A stretch of DNA of 64,000 bases from RPQJ01 sp963726665 (GCA_963726665.1 CAVSDW010000020.1:1-64000), one strand, 5' to 3'. Positions 24,525 to 34,314 are shown, counted from the stretch's first letter. A program made the numbers and translations. The notes: generated from the letters alone by a model not told the origin.

Positions 24525-25202
24525 ATGAGCGTGACAACAGCACTGATTACAGGCGCGGCGGGTGGCATCGGTTACGAGCTGGCGCGGCAACTGGCGGCAC
24601 GCGGCACGACCGTGATCGCGGCCTGCCGTAAACCGACCGCGGCGCTTGCAGCGCTGCCGGTGCGCGTCGAGGCAGGCATCGATATCGCCACCGACGCCGG
24701 TTGCGCGGCGCTCGCCGCACGAGTGGCCGGCGTGCCGCTCGACCTGCTCATCCACAACGCCGGAGTGTTGTCCAACGAGTCGCTGGACGCGCTGGACGAC
24801 GATGCAGTCGCGAACATCCGGCGGCAGTTCGAAGTCAACGCACTGGCGCCGCTGCGGCTGACGGCGCTGCTCGCGCCGCAGCTGGCCGAAGGTGCCAGGC
24901 TGGTGCTGATGAGCAGCCGCATGGGCTCGATGGAGGACAACACCTCCGGTGGATACTACGGTTACCGCATGTCGAAGGCGGCGCTGAACGCGGCGGGTCG
25001 TTCACTCGCGCACGACCTCGCCCCACGCGGCGTGGCGGTCGCGATCCTGCATCCGGGCTTCGTGCAGACGCCGATGACGGGTGGCCGTGGCGACCTCGAT
25101 GCCGTCACCGCTGCGCGCAACCTCCTTGCGCGCATCGACGAACTCACGCCGGCGACCAGTGGCCGTTTCGTGCACGCCAACGGTTCGCCTCTGCCCTGGT
25201 GA
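24525..25202 (+). CDS. Short-chain dehydrogenase/reductase (SDR)
   Basis: 225 residues of Rossmann type: TALITGAAGGIGYELARQLA (cofactor loop TGxxxGIG), LLIHNAGVLSNESLDAL, MSSRMGSMEDN with the catalytic serine, and YYGYRMSKAALNAAGRSLAH with the YxxxK pair. The family reduces or oxidises carbonyl or hydroxyl groups with NAD(P)H; the substrate is unknown. ATG 24525 is chosen (GGAGAGG directly upstream, close spacing); ATG 24516 and GTG 24531 are alternatives. Confidence 0.85.
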   Translation: MSVTTALITGAAGGIGYELARQLAARGTTVIAACRKPTAALAALPVRVEAGIDIATDAGCAALAARVAGVPLDLLIHNAGVLSNESLDALDDDAVANIRRQFEVNALAPLRLTALLAPQLAEGARLVLMSSRMGSMEDNTSGGYYGYRMSKAALNAAGRSLAHDLAPRGVAVAILHPGFVQTPMTGGRGDLDAVTAARNLLARIDELTPATSGRFVHANGSPLPW

Positions 25203-25238
25203 AGGGTGGTGCCGCGCCGGCCGTTCGGCCGGTATCCG

Positions 25239-25691
25239 TCAGTCGCGATGAACCTTGACGGTCACGCCCTTCACGGTCGAGCTGATCAGCAGCAACGAGA
25301 TGTCTTTCGTGCCCATGCTGCGCTCGATGATCACGTTCTCGCCATCTTCCATCTCGATGCTCTGCTCCTTCGTGCCGAGCTGCTCATCGAAGGCTTTCTT
25401 GATCGCGTGGGCCACGTCGTTCTCGCCCGTGCCGTTCTTGATCGTGACCGTGATGTCCTGGGCCGCGCCTCCCTTCGGCGTCACGCGAAAAACGATCACG
25501 CCGTCGGAGTCGGCGTCGTGGTTGACGGAAATCCGATAGTCGTCCGTGTAGCTGAGCTTCTTGGCCGGCGTCGCAGGAGCCGCCGCCGCGGCGTCGGTGG
25601 TCGTGCCGGTGGCGGGGGCCTGGGCGACGGCGAGCGACGAAATCAGGAGAGCGGTTCCGGCGAAAGCCACGCGCAACATCTTCACGTTCAT
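25239..25691 (-). CDS. Exported protein of unknown function
   Basis: 150 residues. Signal peptide MLRVAFAGTALLISSLAVAQ with cleavage near residue 24, then an alanine/threonine linker and a soluble domain (KLSYTDDYRISVNHDADSDG, VAHAIKKAFDEQLGTKEQSI, DISLLLISSTVKGVTVKVH). No known family. Periplasmic location is inferred from the signal. The start ATG 25691 follows GGAGCTCCCATG-type spacing. It stands alone, convergent with the SDR gene. Confidence 0.65.
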   Translation of the reverse strand: MNVKMLRVAFAGTALLISSLAVAQAPATGTTTDAAAAAPATPAKKLSYTDDYRISVNHDADSDGVIVFRVTPKGGAAQDITVTIKNGTGENDVAHAIKKAFDEQLGTKEQSIEMEDGENVIIERSMGTKDISLLLISSTVKGVTVKVHRD

Positions 25692-25847
25692 GGGAGCTCC
25701 GGGGGGTGAGGCTACGGTCAGGATGGGAGACCGAGTCTAGTGGAGACGCCGAATCGGCGGAAGTGGCGGGCTCCGGCGCGTCTCCGCTCGCCGAAGAAAC
25801 GCGGCATGTTGCCGGCCCGCCCGCTGGCGCGCAGGAAGCCCGGCGCG

Positions 25848-26483
25848 TCAGTCGGTGATGAAGCCCGCGGCCTTGTGGCTGCCGTCGCAGTACGGCTTGT
25901 CCTTCGAATGGCCGCAGCGGCACAGGATGAACTCCTGCCCGCGATTGATCGTGTGCCCGGTGCCGGTGATGAGCTCGACGGGACCCGTGACCTTGAGCGG
26001 GCCGTTCGGTCGAACCTTCACGTTGACGGCTCCGCCCCGCTCGACGAGCGGCTCGGAGGCTTTCGCCGCCGGCTCGCCGCTGGCAGTGAACGCCGCGGCG
26101 CTGTGTGAGCCGTCGCAGTAGGGCTTGTTCTTCGACTGGCCGCAGCGGCAGAGCGTCGCGCGATAGGCGGCGGGCGAGCCGTCGATGGTGAGCGTCGCGC
26201 GCACGGCGAGCGGGCCGTTCTCGAGCACGCGCACCGTGTTCACCTGCGGCGCCGCTTCCTCCGCGCCGCCGTCCAGGCGACGCGCGACGATCGCTCCCGA
26301 CGGGCAGTTGCGCGCCAGCGCCACGACCTCGTCGGGCGTCGCTGCATCCGGCCGGATCCACTCGCCAGGCACGTTCGGCACGAACACGTCGGGCCGATCG
26401 AGGACGCAGTGCCGGGAGTGGATGCACTTCGACCCGTCGAACTCGATGACGGCCTTCTGGCCGATGACGATTTCCTTGCTCAT
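25848..26483 (-). CDS. Iron-sulfur protein with Fer4_19 domain and two CDGSH domains
   Basis: 211 residues. N-terminal divergent mono-cluster domain (DGSKCIHSRHCVLDRPDVF, and ARNCPSGAI near residue 80), then two CDGSH zinc-finger-like iron-sulfur domains: TLCRCGQSKNKPYCDGSHSA near residue 128 and ILCRCGHSKDKPYCDGSHKA near 189. CDGSH centres bind a 2Fe-2S cluster with three Cys and one His and are redox- and pH-sensitive. The role is probably electron transfer or cluster transfer in the cytoplasm. Start ATG 26483, stop at 25848. Single gene on this strand. Confidence 0.9.
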   Translation of the reverse strand: MSKEIVIGQKAVIEFDGSKCIHSRHCVLDRPDVFVPNVPGEWIRPDAATPDEVVALARNCPSGAIVARRLDGGAEEAAPQVNTVRVLENGPLAVRATLTIDGSPAAYRATLCRCGQSKNKPYCDGSHSAAAFTASGEPAAKASEPLVERGGAVNVKVRPNGPLKVTGPVELITGTGHTINRGQEFILCRCGHSKDKPYCDGSHKAAGFITD

Positions 26484-26607
26484 GGCGGAAGCATAGCCCC
26501 ACAAAAGGCGCTGCGACAGCCATTCCGGCCGGGCCGGACCGTGATTGCGCCACGAGGATTGCGTATCCGGCCGGAAGCAGGTAATTGTCGCCGGAACGGG
26601 GGGAATC

Positions 26608-27380
26608 ATGTTGCTCAGCCGTGTCATCGAACACGTGAAGGCGCAGCACTGGACGGCGATCGCGATCGACTTCGTCATCGTCGTCCTGTGGCGTGTTCGT
26701 GGGCCTGCAGGTGCAGGAGTGGAACGCCGCACGCGGCCGCCGCGCCGCCGAGATCGGCTACCTCAGTTCCATGGAGGAAGACGTCGTCTATTCGATAGGC
26801 AGTCTCCAGCAACTGCTCGTCAACATGGAGCGGCAGCAGGCTGCTCATGCCGCGCTGTACGAATACAGCGTGACTCCCGGGACGGTACTCGCGCAGGACG
26901 AACTCGACAGGCTCGTCGGGGTGGGACTCTTCTACCTGCCGGAATTGAACATCCGGCCAGGTGACTTTCGAGGCCCTGAAGAGTTCCGGTCAGCTCTCCG
27001 CCATCGGCAGCACGGCCCTCGTCTCGAGGTTGCAGTCGCTGAGCTCGGACGTCGTCACCGCACTGGGTCTGCAGTCTGACGATGTCGAGGCCACGTACCG
27101 GTTCTCCGACCCGCTGCTGATCGCCAACTTCGACATGGCGAGTGTCTTCAGCAGGCCGCGTCCCGACGGGACGAAGCAGCCTATTCCGTGGCTGAAGAGA
27201 GGCCCTCGAACGTCGCCGCCGCCGGCCGTGATGAAGTCCATGCCGTTCCGCAACGCAGTGCTCTATCGGTCCTTCTTCACTGCTGCGCGCATTGCGAGCG
27301 TGCGCCAGCTTCTCGAGCAGCACCGCCTGATCGCCGAGCTCATCGACGCGCGGCAGGCCGAACTCGAGGGTGCTCCATGA
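26608..27380 (+). CDS. DUF6090-like membrane-anchored protein, two frame breaks
   Basis: About 256 residues over three frames: VIEHVKAQHWTAIAIDFVIV, then FVGLQVQEWNAARGRRAAEI from about 26697, then TFEALKSSGQLSAIGSTALV from about 26961 to the stop at 27380. The start (RxxxHxKxQxWTAIAIDF, one membrane helix, QVxxWNAAR) is typical of the DUF6090-type proteins of gammaproteobacteria, whose long helical body lies in the periplasm or cytoplasm. Function is unknown. GGGGGGAA before ATG 26608 acts as ribosome site. It ends about 90 bases before the TolB/TPR gene. Confidence 0.65.
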
Positions 27381-27471
27381 TCTTTCGCCGAGTCACTGGC
27401 CCGAGTGAATCGAGCCCGCCTGGAAGTCGCATGTTGTCCTTGGCTGCCGCATTTCCCGTTAGACTCCGCCC

Positions 27472-29565
27472 GTGAGCGAGGACCATCCAGTGAGCGGCAC
27501 GCCGCAAGAGCGTGAGGGAGACAGCACCTGGGACAAGCTGCGCCGCCGCAAGGTGGTGCACTGGGGCATCGTCTATGCAGCGGGCGCCTGGGGCCTGCTG
27601 CAGGGGCTTTCCTACATAAGCGTCACGTTCGACTGGCCACGCCAGATCCAGCAGGTGACGACCCTTGCGCTGCTGGTTGGCCTCCCGATCGTCCTGGTCC
27701 TCGCCTGGTACCACGGCGACCGCGGCGAGCAGCGCGTCAGCCGTGCCGAACTCACCATCATCACGCTGCTGTTCCTCGTCGGTGGCGGGATCTTCTGGCG
27801 CTATCACGGCGCGAGTGTTACGCCCACGACGGCGACGCCGGCAGCGCTCGCGCCAGTGGCCGGGTCGGCGCCCGCAACGACCACTGCGGATTCCCGCCCC
27901 TCCATCGCAGTGCTGCCGTTCGAGAATCTCTCCGGCAATGCCGAGAACGCCTATTTCGTCTCCGGCATGCAGGACCTGATCCTGACCAACCTGTCGAAGA
28001 TCCGCGGGATCAAGGTGATCTCGCGAACCTCGACCGAAAAGTACGCCAGCCACCCGGCTAACCTGAGGACGGTCGGTGCCGAGCTCGGTGTGACGTCCAT
28101 TCTCGAAGGCAGCGTGCAACGAGCCGGCGACAACGTCCTGATCAACCTGCAGTTGATCGACGCCAACACCGACACGCACCTCTGGGCCGAGGTCTACAAC
28201 CGCAAGATAGAAGACGTGTTCGCGGTCGAGCAGGAGGTTGCGAAGACGGTTGCCGAGGCGCTGCAGGCCACGCTGTCGCCGGCCGAGTCGGCCGCCATTT
28301 CCGCCCGGCCCACGGAAGACGCGGCCGCGTATGACCTGTTCCTGCGCGCGCAGTACGCGTTCCAGCAAGGCAGCCAGAACCAGGACGGCGAGGCGCTGGT
28401 GCAGGCCATCGCGCTCTATCGACAGGCCATCGCCGAGGACCCGCGCTTTGCGCTGGCCGAGGCGAAGCTGTCGATTGCGCTCACCGACCTGTACTGGAAC
28501 GGCGGCACGCGCGACTTGAGCCCGCGACTTCTCGGCCAGCAGTCGCGAGAGGCGATGGCCGCGGCGAAGCGTCTGCAGCCGGACCTGCCGGAAGGCAACC
28601 TCGCGCTGGCTTACGTGAAGTACCGACTGGACCTGGATTATCCAGCGGCGCTCGCAGCGTTCGACGCCGTGCTCGCGGCGAGGCCCGGCGAATCCTACGC
28701 GCTGTATGGGAAGGCGCTGGTCCTGCGTCGCCTGGGGAGATTCGAAGAAGCGATTGCGGCCCTGGAGGCCGCGGCGGTCTTGAGCCCCCGCGACAGCGAT
28801 GTCATCGGGGAGCTTGCCGTCACCCGCTGGATGGTTCGCCGCGCGGCGGAGGCCGAGGCCGGGCTGCGGCACGCGCTGGCCCTGGACCCGGCCAACGTCT
28901 ACGCCGCGACCAACCTGTCCTTTCTGCGCGTGTATCGAGACGGCGACTTTGCCGACGCGTGGGCGGTCCTGCACGGCGATCGGCCGCAGATCGTGCTGCA
29001 GCGCGTCCAGCTGCTGCGCTTCCAGCGCAAGCACGCCGAGGCGCTGCGCCTGCTGGCGACGATCCCGGACAAGGTCATGGCCGACATTGCCGCGGGCACG
29101 CCCCGGGAGTACCTGTCGGGGCGGCTGCATTTCGAGGCCGGCCGGCGCGCCGAGGCCGAACCGCTGTTGCGCAAGGCGAGGGCTGACCTGCAGGCCGCGC
29201 TGGGCTCGTTGCCGGCCAATTACGCGAGGGGCGAATCCGTCCGACTGGCCCTGGCCGATACCGAGGCCATGCTGGGCGATGAAGCCGCCGCGCTGCGGAC
29301 GGCGCAGCAGGCGCTGGTGCGGCAGCCGGTCGAGAAGGACGCCGTCAACGGGCCGTTTGCGTTGGCACAGGCCGCACAGGTCCATGCGCGGCTGGGGCGC
29401 GCGGACCTGGTCATGCCGGCACTCGAGCGTCTGCGTCTGCTGCCGGGGGCCGACGAGATCGTTTCCGCCAGCACGCTGAAGCTGGATCCGGCCTGGGACA
29501 AGGTGCGGGCCGATCCGCGCTTCCAGGCGGAAATCAGGCGTTTTGCAGAGTTCGACGCGCGGTGA
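27472..29565 (+). CDS. Inner-membrane TolB-like/TPR protein
   Basis: 697 residues. Cytoplasmic N-terminus with DKLRRRKVVHWGIVYAAGAW, then membrane helices near residues 24-45 and 62-105. A TolB/FlgO-like domain follows: SIAVLPFENLSGNAENAYFV, VTSILEGSVQRAGDNVLINL and LWAEVYNRKIEDVFAVEQEV. From residue 280 to the end there are TPR-like helices (PDLPEGNLALAYVKYRLDLD, AALAAFDAVLAARPGESYAL). This architecture is common next to adenylate cyclase- or CadC-like genes; here no catalytic domain is present, so it may be a scaffold. Start GTG 27472. The next gene is a paralogue in the same direction. Confidence 0.75.
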   Translation: MSEDHPVSGTPQEREGDSTWDKLRRRKVVHWGIVYAAGAWGLLQGLSYISVTFDWPRQIQQVTTLALLVGLPIVLVLAWYHGDRGEQRVSRAELTIITLLFLVGGGIFWRYHGASVTPTTATPAALAPVAGSAPATTTADSRPSIAVLPFENLSGNAENAYFVSGMQDLILTNLSKIRGIKVISRTSTEKYASHPANLRTVGAELGVTSILEGSVQRAGDNVLINLQLIDANTDTHLWAEVYNRKIEDVFAVEQEVAKTVAEALQATLSPAESAAISARPTEDAAAYDLFLRAQYAFQQGSQNQDGEALVQAIALYRQAIAEDPRFALAEAKLSIALTDLYWNGGTRDLSPRLLGQQSREAMAAAKRLQPDLPEGNLALAYVKYRLDLDYPAALAAFDAVLAARPGESYALYGKALVLRRLGRFEEAIAALEAAAVLSPRDSDVIGELAVTRWMVRRAAEAEAGLRHALALDPANVYAATNLSFLRVYRDGDFADAWAVLHGDRPQIVLQRVQLLRFQRKHAEALRLLATIPDKVMADIAAGTPREYLSGRLHFEAGRRAEAEPLLRKARADLQAALGSLPANYARGESVRLALADTEAMLGDEAAALRTAQQALVRQPVEKDAVNGPFALAQAAQVHARLGRADLVMPALERLRLLPGADEIVSASTLKLDPAWDKVRADPRFQAEIRRFAEFDAR

Positions 29566-29618
29566 GCCGGGCTCGGCGTCACGCGGTCGTGCAACCGCGG
29601 CGTAGTAGGATGCGCCCG

Positions 29619-31463
29619 ATGTCCCTGATCTCCGAACTCAAGCGCCGCAAGGTATTCAAGGTCGCCGCCGGCTACCTGGTGGTCGCCTGGCTCGCTGGTC
29701 CAGGCGGCGTCGATCGGCTTCCCGGCCTTCGATGCGCCGCCCTGGGCGCTGCGCGTGTTCATCCTGCTCGCCTGCTCGGCTTTCCGATCGCCCTGGTGCT
29801 GGCCTGGGTGTTCGACGTCACGCCCGAGGGCGTCAAGCTCGATGCCAATCGGCGTCCGGCAACAAGCGCGTGTTCGCCGTGGCGGCGGTGCTGATCGCGC
29901 TGGCGCTGGGCTGGTATTTCTACGGCCAGCCGGCGTTCCGCAAGGGCGACGCGTCGCGCCGAGGTCGCAGCGCGCCGGCGGTCCGGGCGGACCCGAACTC
30001 CATCGCGGTGCTGCCGTTCGCCAACATGAGCGGCAAGCCGGACGAGGAGTATTTCTCCGACGGCATGACCGAGGAACTGCTGAACGTGCTGGCCAAGATG
30101 CCGCAACTGTCAAGGTGGTGGCGCGCACCTCGGTGTTCGAGTTCAAGGGCAAGGGCGGCGACGTGCGCGAGATCGGCCGCAAGCTCGGCGTCGCGCCACA
30201 TCGTCGAAGGCAGCGTGCGCCGCGACGGCGCAGGCAGATGCGCGATCACCGCGCAGCTGGTGCGCGTCGTCCGACGGCTTCCACGTCTGGTCGGAAACCT
30301 ACGACCGCAAGCTCGAGAGCGTGTTCGCGCTGCAGGACGAGATCGCGCAGCGCATCGGCGAGCAGCTGGTCAGCGTTCGCTCGGCGGCGCCGACCGCGAC
30401 AACCGGCGCGCGCCGAAATTCCGCCCGAAGCCTACGAGGAATACCTCAAGGGCCGGGCGCTGTACCGGCAGCGCAAGGAGCATGGCGCAGGCGGTCGCGC
30501 ATGTTCGAAGGCGGCGGTCGCGCGGGCACCGACGTTTTCGCGGCGGGCTGGGCGTCGCTGTCGCTGACCTATGAAATGATCAAGGGCTACCTGACGCCGG
30601 ACGAGTCGCGCGCGCGCTCGGCGATCACACTGACGGACCTTGCCGGGACGCGGCGCTTCGGGCAAAGGCGCTCGATCCGCGATTCGGCCATGACACTGCA
30701 TGCGCTGGGCAACGTGGCCCGCGACTGGAGTACCGCTTCGCCGACGCTGAGCGGCCTGTACCTGCGCTCGATGCAGTCAGACCCGACCTATGCCGACGTG
30801 CGCGAGGACTACGCGGAAATGCTCGGCTACGTCGGTCGGGATGCCGACGCCGTGGCGGCAGCAAGGCAGCTGGTGACGATGGAACCCTTCGTCAGGGTGT
30901 TCTGGAGCCAGTTGCTCTACGCCGCCCAGCGGCTGGACCAGCGGGCGGTGGTCGAGGATGCGGCCTCCCGCATCCGCGTAATCGACCCCGGCTACTACGA
31001 CGGCATTGCGTCGGAGTTCAACCTGGAACTGTACTGGGGTCGGATCGACGAGGCGCGTGCGGCGCTGTCCGCGGCGTCGAAGCGGAACCCCGACGTGATG
31101 GCCGACGATGTCGTTCTGTTTGCCTGGGCCACCCACGCTCCGGGCGCGGATGAGGCCGTCGTTCAGCGCACGATCGCCCGGGCCAACGATGACTACGTCG
31201 TAGCCTACGCACTCGTGCGCGGTGACGCGGACTGGGTGTTCAATTACTTCCGCGACAACCCGGTTGCCAGGTATTGGCGCATGCAGTTCTACGAGGCACT
31301 GGCTGCGGTGCCCGGCCGCCCGCTGCTCGCCGATCCGCGCTCCAAGGCTCTGCTGAGAAAGTACGGTTTCGAGGCCTATTGGCGCGAGAAGGGCTGGCCG
31401 GCGCTCTGCCGGCCGCTCGGCGCCGACGATTTCGAATGCGGGCCCGCGGCGGCCAGGAATTGA
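29619..31463 (+). CDS. Paralogous TolB-like/TPR protein, many frame breaks
   Basis: About 614 residues. Start SLISELKRRKVFKVAAGYLV is the same N-terminal motif as in the preceding gene, then membrane helices, NSIAVLPFANMSGKPDEEYF, ARTSVFEFKGKGGDVREIGR, HIVEGSVRRDG and LESVFALQDEIAQRIGEQL, and TPR-like repeats to FGFEAYWREKGWPAL-like residues at the end. The frame changes near 29697, 29860, 30105, 30195, 30265, 30410 and 30490, all in the first half; the second half (from 30500) is clean. Either poor base quality here or a decaying gene. Start ATG 29619 (ATG 29610 also possible). Confidence 0.65.
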
Positions 31464-31499
31464 CTGCGGGTCTGCCCATCACCCTGTCGGGGAGTGCAA

Positions 31500-32336
31500 A
31501 TGCAGAAGACCATCCTCATCACCGGCTGCTCGAGCGGCATCGGGGCGGCGCTCGCGCGCGAGTTCGCGAAGCGCGGCCATCGCGTCTACGCGACGGCCCG
31601 GCGCCGCGAGGCGCTGGCTCCGCTCGAAGCGGCGGGCATCCACGGTCTCGCGATGGACGTCAACGACGATTCATCCATCGCCGCGGCCTTCGCGACCGTC
31701 AAGCGCGAGGCGGGGCAGCTCGACGTGCTCGTCAATAACGCCGGCTTCTCGCAGGTCGGCGCCGTCGTGGACCTCACACGTGAGGACCTGCGTCGCCAGT
31801 ACGAGACCAACGTCATCGCGCCGGCGATCGTCACGAGCCAGGCGATTCCGCTGCTGCGCGCGGCGGTGGCGAGCCACGGCAGTGCGGTCGTTGCCAATGT
31901 CGGCAGCATCGTGGGGCTCTTCACCACGCCGTTCGCGGCCGCGTACTGCTCGAGCAAGGCGGCCGTGCACTCGATCACCGACGCCTTGCGCATGGAACTC
32001 AAGCCCTTCGGCATTCACGTGGTCTCGATCCAGCCGGGCGGCGTGCGCTCGAGCTTCGGCGACAGTGCGGAGGCGGCGATCCGGTTGCCCGAGGACTCGA
32101 TCTACAGGCCCGTGGAACGAGGGATTCGTGCCCGCGCGCAGGCGGGGCAGCAGGACGCGACTCCGGCCGAGGTCTTCGTCGTGCCTGTCGTGGAATCGCT
32201 GCTCGGCAGTCCGCCGCCGCGGGTCATCCGCGGCGGTGAGAACAGCGTGCGGTTGCCACTGCTGAAGCGATTGCTGCCGGGGGCGATGTTCGACGCCAAG
32301 CTCTCGAAGATATTCGGGCTCGACGCCCTGCGTTGA
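31500..32336 (+). CDS. Short-chain dehydrogenase/reductase (SDR), classical type
   Basis: 278 residues: TILITGCSSGIGAALAREFA (TGxxxGIG), MDVNDDSSI, LDVLVNNAGFSQVGAVVDL (NNAG), VGSIVGLFTTPFAAAYCSSK with catalytic Ser, Tyr and Lys (AAYCSSKAAV), and IQPGGVRSSFGD. An NADP-preferring enzyme is suggested by the ARRREAL segment after the second strand. Substrate unknown. Start ATG 31500 with GGGGAG upstream; GTG 31494 is in frame as well. Confidence 0.85.
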   Translation: MQKTILITGCSSGIGAALAREFAKRGHRVYATARRREALAPLEAAGIHGLAMDVNDDSSIAAAFATVKREAGQLDVLVNNAGFSQVGAVVDLTREDLRRQYETNVIAPAIVTSQAIPLLRAAVASHGSAVVANVGSIVGLFTTPFAAAYCSSKAAVHSITDALRMELKPFGIHVVSIQPGGVRSSFGDSAEAAIRLPEDSIYRPVERGIRARAQAGQQDATPAEVFVVPVVESLLGSPPPRVIRGGENSVRLPLLKRLLPGAMFDAKLSKIFGLDALR

Positions 32337-32383
32337 CTCGTTGCGGCATCATCTACGTCCTGCAGCAGGAACGGGAGGCCACA

Positions 32384-32929
32384 ATGACCGCTGACAGATC
32401 CGCATCTCCCCTCGCGACCTGGATGCAGGAACGGCGCGTGGCCCTTGAGGGTGATCGCATGTCGGCTCGCTCAGCTGGGCCGTCTTGTTTGTCGTCGCGT
32501 GGTTCGCCTGGCCCACTACGCCGCCGGTCCTGCCAGCGGATCGGGTTTCATACGCGCTGCAGCTCGCAGCGGCGCCGGCGATCCTGCTGTCTGATGATGG
32601 TCTGCGCCTGTTTCCGTCTCTTCGACACGCCCAGTGCAGAGGACCCGTTTCTCGGCAGCGAGAGCCAGCGATTCAGGATCAACCAGCGAGTGCTTTCGAA
32701 CACGATCGAGCAGTTCCTGGTCTTCGTACCGCTGGTGCTTGCCCTCGCTCCCCGGTTGCCGGTCGGGCAGGTCAAGCTCCTGCCCATTGCGGTGACCGCA
32801 TGGTGCCTCGGCCGCTTGATGTTCTGGATTGGCTACCATGTTGCACCGCACTGGCGCGCGCCGGGCTTCGACTGGACGATCAACACCAGTTTCCTGCTGG
32901 CCGGCTGGTTCGTTTACACATTGATCTAG
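32384..32929 (+). CDS. MAPEG-like membrane protein, two frame breaks
   Basis: About 181 residues. N-terminus (TADRSASPLATWMQERRVAL), then in a second frame LFVVAWFAWPTTPPVLPADR, back to the first frame for FDTPSAEDPFLGSESQRFRI, NQRVLSNTIEQFLVFVPLVL, GRLMFWIGYHV and a last helix to WFVYTLI. The NQRVLSNTIEQF and LMFWIGYH elements match the MAPEG fold of small membrane glutathione-linked enzymes with four helices. Slips near 32470 and 32595. ATG 32384 follows GGGAGGCCACA. Confidence 0.7.
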   Translation: MTADRSASPLATWMQERRVALEGDRMSARSAGPSCLSSRGSPGPLRRRSCQRIGFHTRCSSQRRRRSCCLMMVCACFRLFDTPSAEDPFLGSESQRFRINQRVLSNTIEQFLVFVPLVLALAPRLPVGQVKLLPIAVTAWCLGRLMFWIGYHVAPHWRAPGFDWTINTSFLLAGWFVYTLI

Positions 32930-33039
32930 GCCGCCTGCCTCGCGGCGCGCCTGATTGCCACAAATACGGATTGACACCGCGTGCGCTTGGACCAGCCTAG
33001 TAACGGCCGAGTGCGGTCTGGTCGCGGGAGACAACCGTC

Positions 33040-33474
33040 ATGCCGTATCGAATCAGGTGGGAAGGACACGGGGTCTACCGGCGCTTCTTCGGCATCATCA
33101 CGCAGGCGGAGTTCCGCGAAGCCTACGCGGAGATGTGCAGCGACATTCGCTATGAAGGAATCCGCTACATCATTTCCGATTACCTCGAAGGCCAGCCGGG
33201 TCCGGACATCACCGAGCGCGAACTGAGGGCGCAGGCGAAACTCGAGAGACTGCGGTTCTACGACAGCCCGGATACCGTGCAGGCGATGGTCGCCACGGAC
33301 CCGAAGACCGTCGAATACGTCAAGTACTACGAATCGCTGCGTGTCTCGCCGTATTGCCTGGGTCATTTTGCGACCGTCGCCGAGGCGCGGCAGTGGATCG
33401 CGAGCAATCCGAAGCGCGGCTGGCAGAGGCCGTCGCCGAGCGACACGTCGGGCGTGACGGCTCAACACGCTTGA
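33040..33474 (+). CDS. Hypothetical soluble protein, STAS-like
   Basis: 144 residues (MPYRIRWEGHGVYRRFFGII start; VEYVKYYESLRVSPYCLGHF; TVAEARQWIASNP near the end). The last element and the general strand-helix alternation are like the SpoIIAA/STAS-like proteins that occur alone, but no diagnostic motif is visible. No signal peptide. Good ribosome site GGGAGACAACC before ATG. Convergent with the EEP gene. Confidence 0.5.
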   Translation: MPYRIRWEGHGVYRRFFGIITQAEFREAYAEMCSDIRYEGIRYIISDYLEGQPGPDITERELRAQAKLERLRFYDSPDTVQAMVATDPKTVEYVKYYESLRVSPYCLGHFATVAEARQWIASNPKRGWQRPSPSDTSGVTAQHA

Positions 33475-33487
33475 CGAGCCGCGAGGA

Positions 33488-34198
33488 TTACTGCAGGTCG
33501 ACGACCAGCACCGGCTGCGCCGACAATGACTTGTCCGTGCCGGTGAGCCTGAATCCGGCGGCCGCGAGGGTGTACCGAGCGTCGATCTGCTGCATGGACG
33601 GGCTCAGGAACGCGTGATCGAGCTTGCCTTCGTCGGCTCTGGACGTCGGGTAGCCCGAACCGCCAGTCGGCACGGCGTGCCTCCAGCCCGCGTCCGTGAG
33701 TTGTCGCAGGTGATCGACGCCGTCGGCTTCGGCGTCGTTGGCGTCGACATCGAAGTCGCCGATCAGGATGGCGCGCCGATGTCGCAGGGTCCTCGCGGTG
33801 CGGAACAGCGATTCCCAGCGCGCGCGCCGCATCGCGGGCCGACTGCCGGGACCGGCGCTGCGGAGGCCGACGACGTCGAGGACGCCGGTCGGCGCGTAGG
33901 CGTGAAGCATGTTGGACGGCAGGTCGTCGCACGCCGCGTCCGCCCTCAGCGAACCGGGCACCAGCTCGAGACGACTGGCAATCAGCACGTGATCGCCGCG
34001 CTGCACCGGGGTTGGCGCCAGCTGGTGTGTCAGGCCGAGGCCCGCAAGGGAGGCGAGGAACGACTTGCGGGCGGGGCCGGGCAGGCGCTCCGTCAGGATG
34101 ACGATGTCCGGCTCGAGGGTGGCTAACGCCGTGATTACATCATCCGGGGCGTGACCGCCGTTCAGCCGCTGACCAAGGTTCCAGGTCACCAGGCGCAT
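33488..34198 (-). CDS. Endonuclease/exonuclease/phosphatase-fold protein, altered C-terminal motif
   Basis: 236 residues of EEP fold: RLVTWNLGQRLNG (Asn), EPDIVILTERLPG (metal Glu near residue 37), AILIGDFDVDANDAE (usual GDFN with Asn to Asp change), EGKLDHAFLSPSM. The final SDH motif that normally carries the catalytic His (SDHAP) reads SAQPVLVVDL. Family members cut DNA, RNA or phosphoesters. The missing His and the GDFD change suggest loss of activity or a base error. Start ATG 34198, with the candidate sRNA terminator 80 bases upstream on the same strand. Confidence 0.75.
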   Translation of the reverse strand: MRLVTWNLGQRLNGGHAPDDVITALATLEPDIVILTERLPGPARKSFLASLAGLGLTHQLAPTPVQRGDHVLIASRLELVPGSLRADAACDDLPSNMLHAYAPTGVLDVVGLRSAGPGSRPAMRRARWESLFRTARTLRHRRAILIGDFDVDANDAEADGVDHLRQLTDAGWRHAVPTGGSGYPTSRADEGKLDHAFLSPSMQQIDARYTLAAAGFRLTGTDKSLSAQPVLVVDLQ

Positions 34199-34276
34199 GC
34201 GCGGAGGCTAGTACTGCGGCGCCGCGATTTCTGAGAGGCAGCCCGGGAATTCCGCAACCCCGCTTGCCAGCCGTTG

Positions 34277-34314
34277 AAAAGAAAAGGCCGGGCGTCGTCT
34301 GAGCGCGCCCGGCC
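34277..34314 (-). terminator. Rho-independent terminator
   Basis: GGCCGGGCG/CGCCCGGCC (34286-34294 with 34306-34314) is a perfect nine-base stem; on the minus strand it is followed by TTTTCTTTT (34285-34277). It lies 5' of the EEP gene, not 3' of any known gene. Confidence 0.7.
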
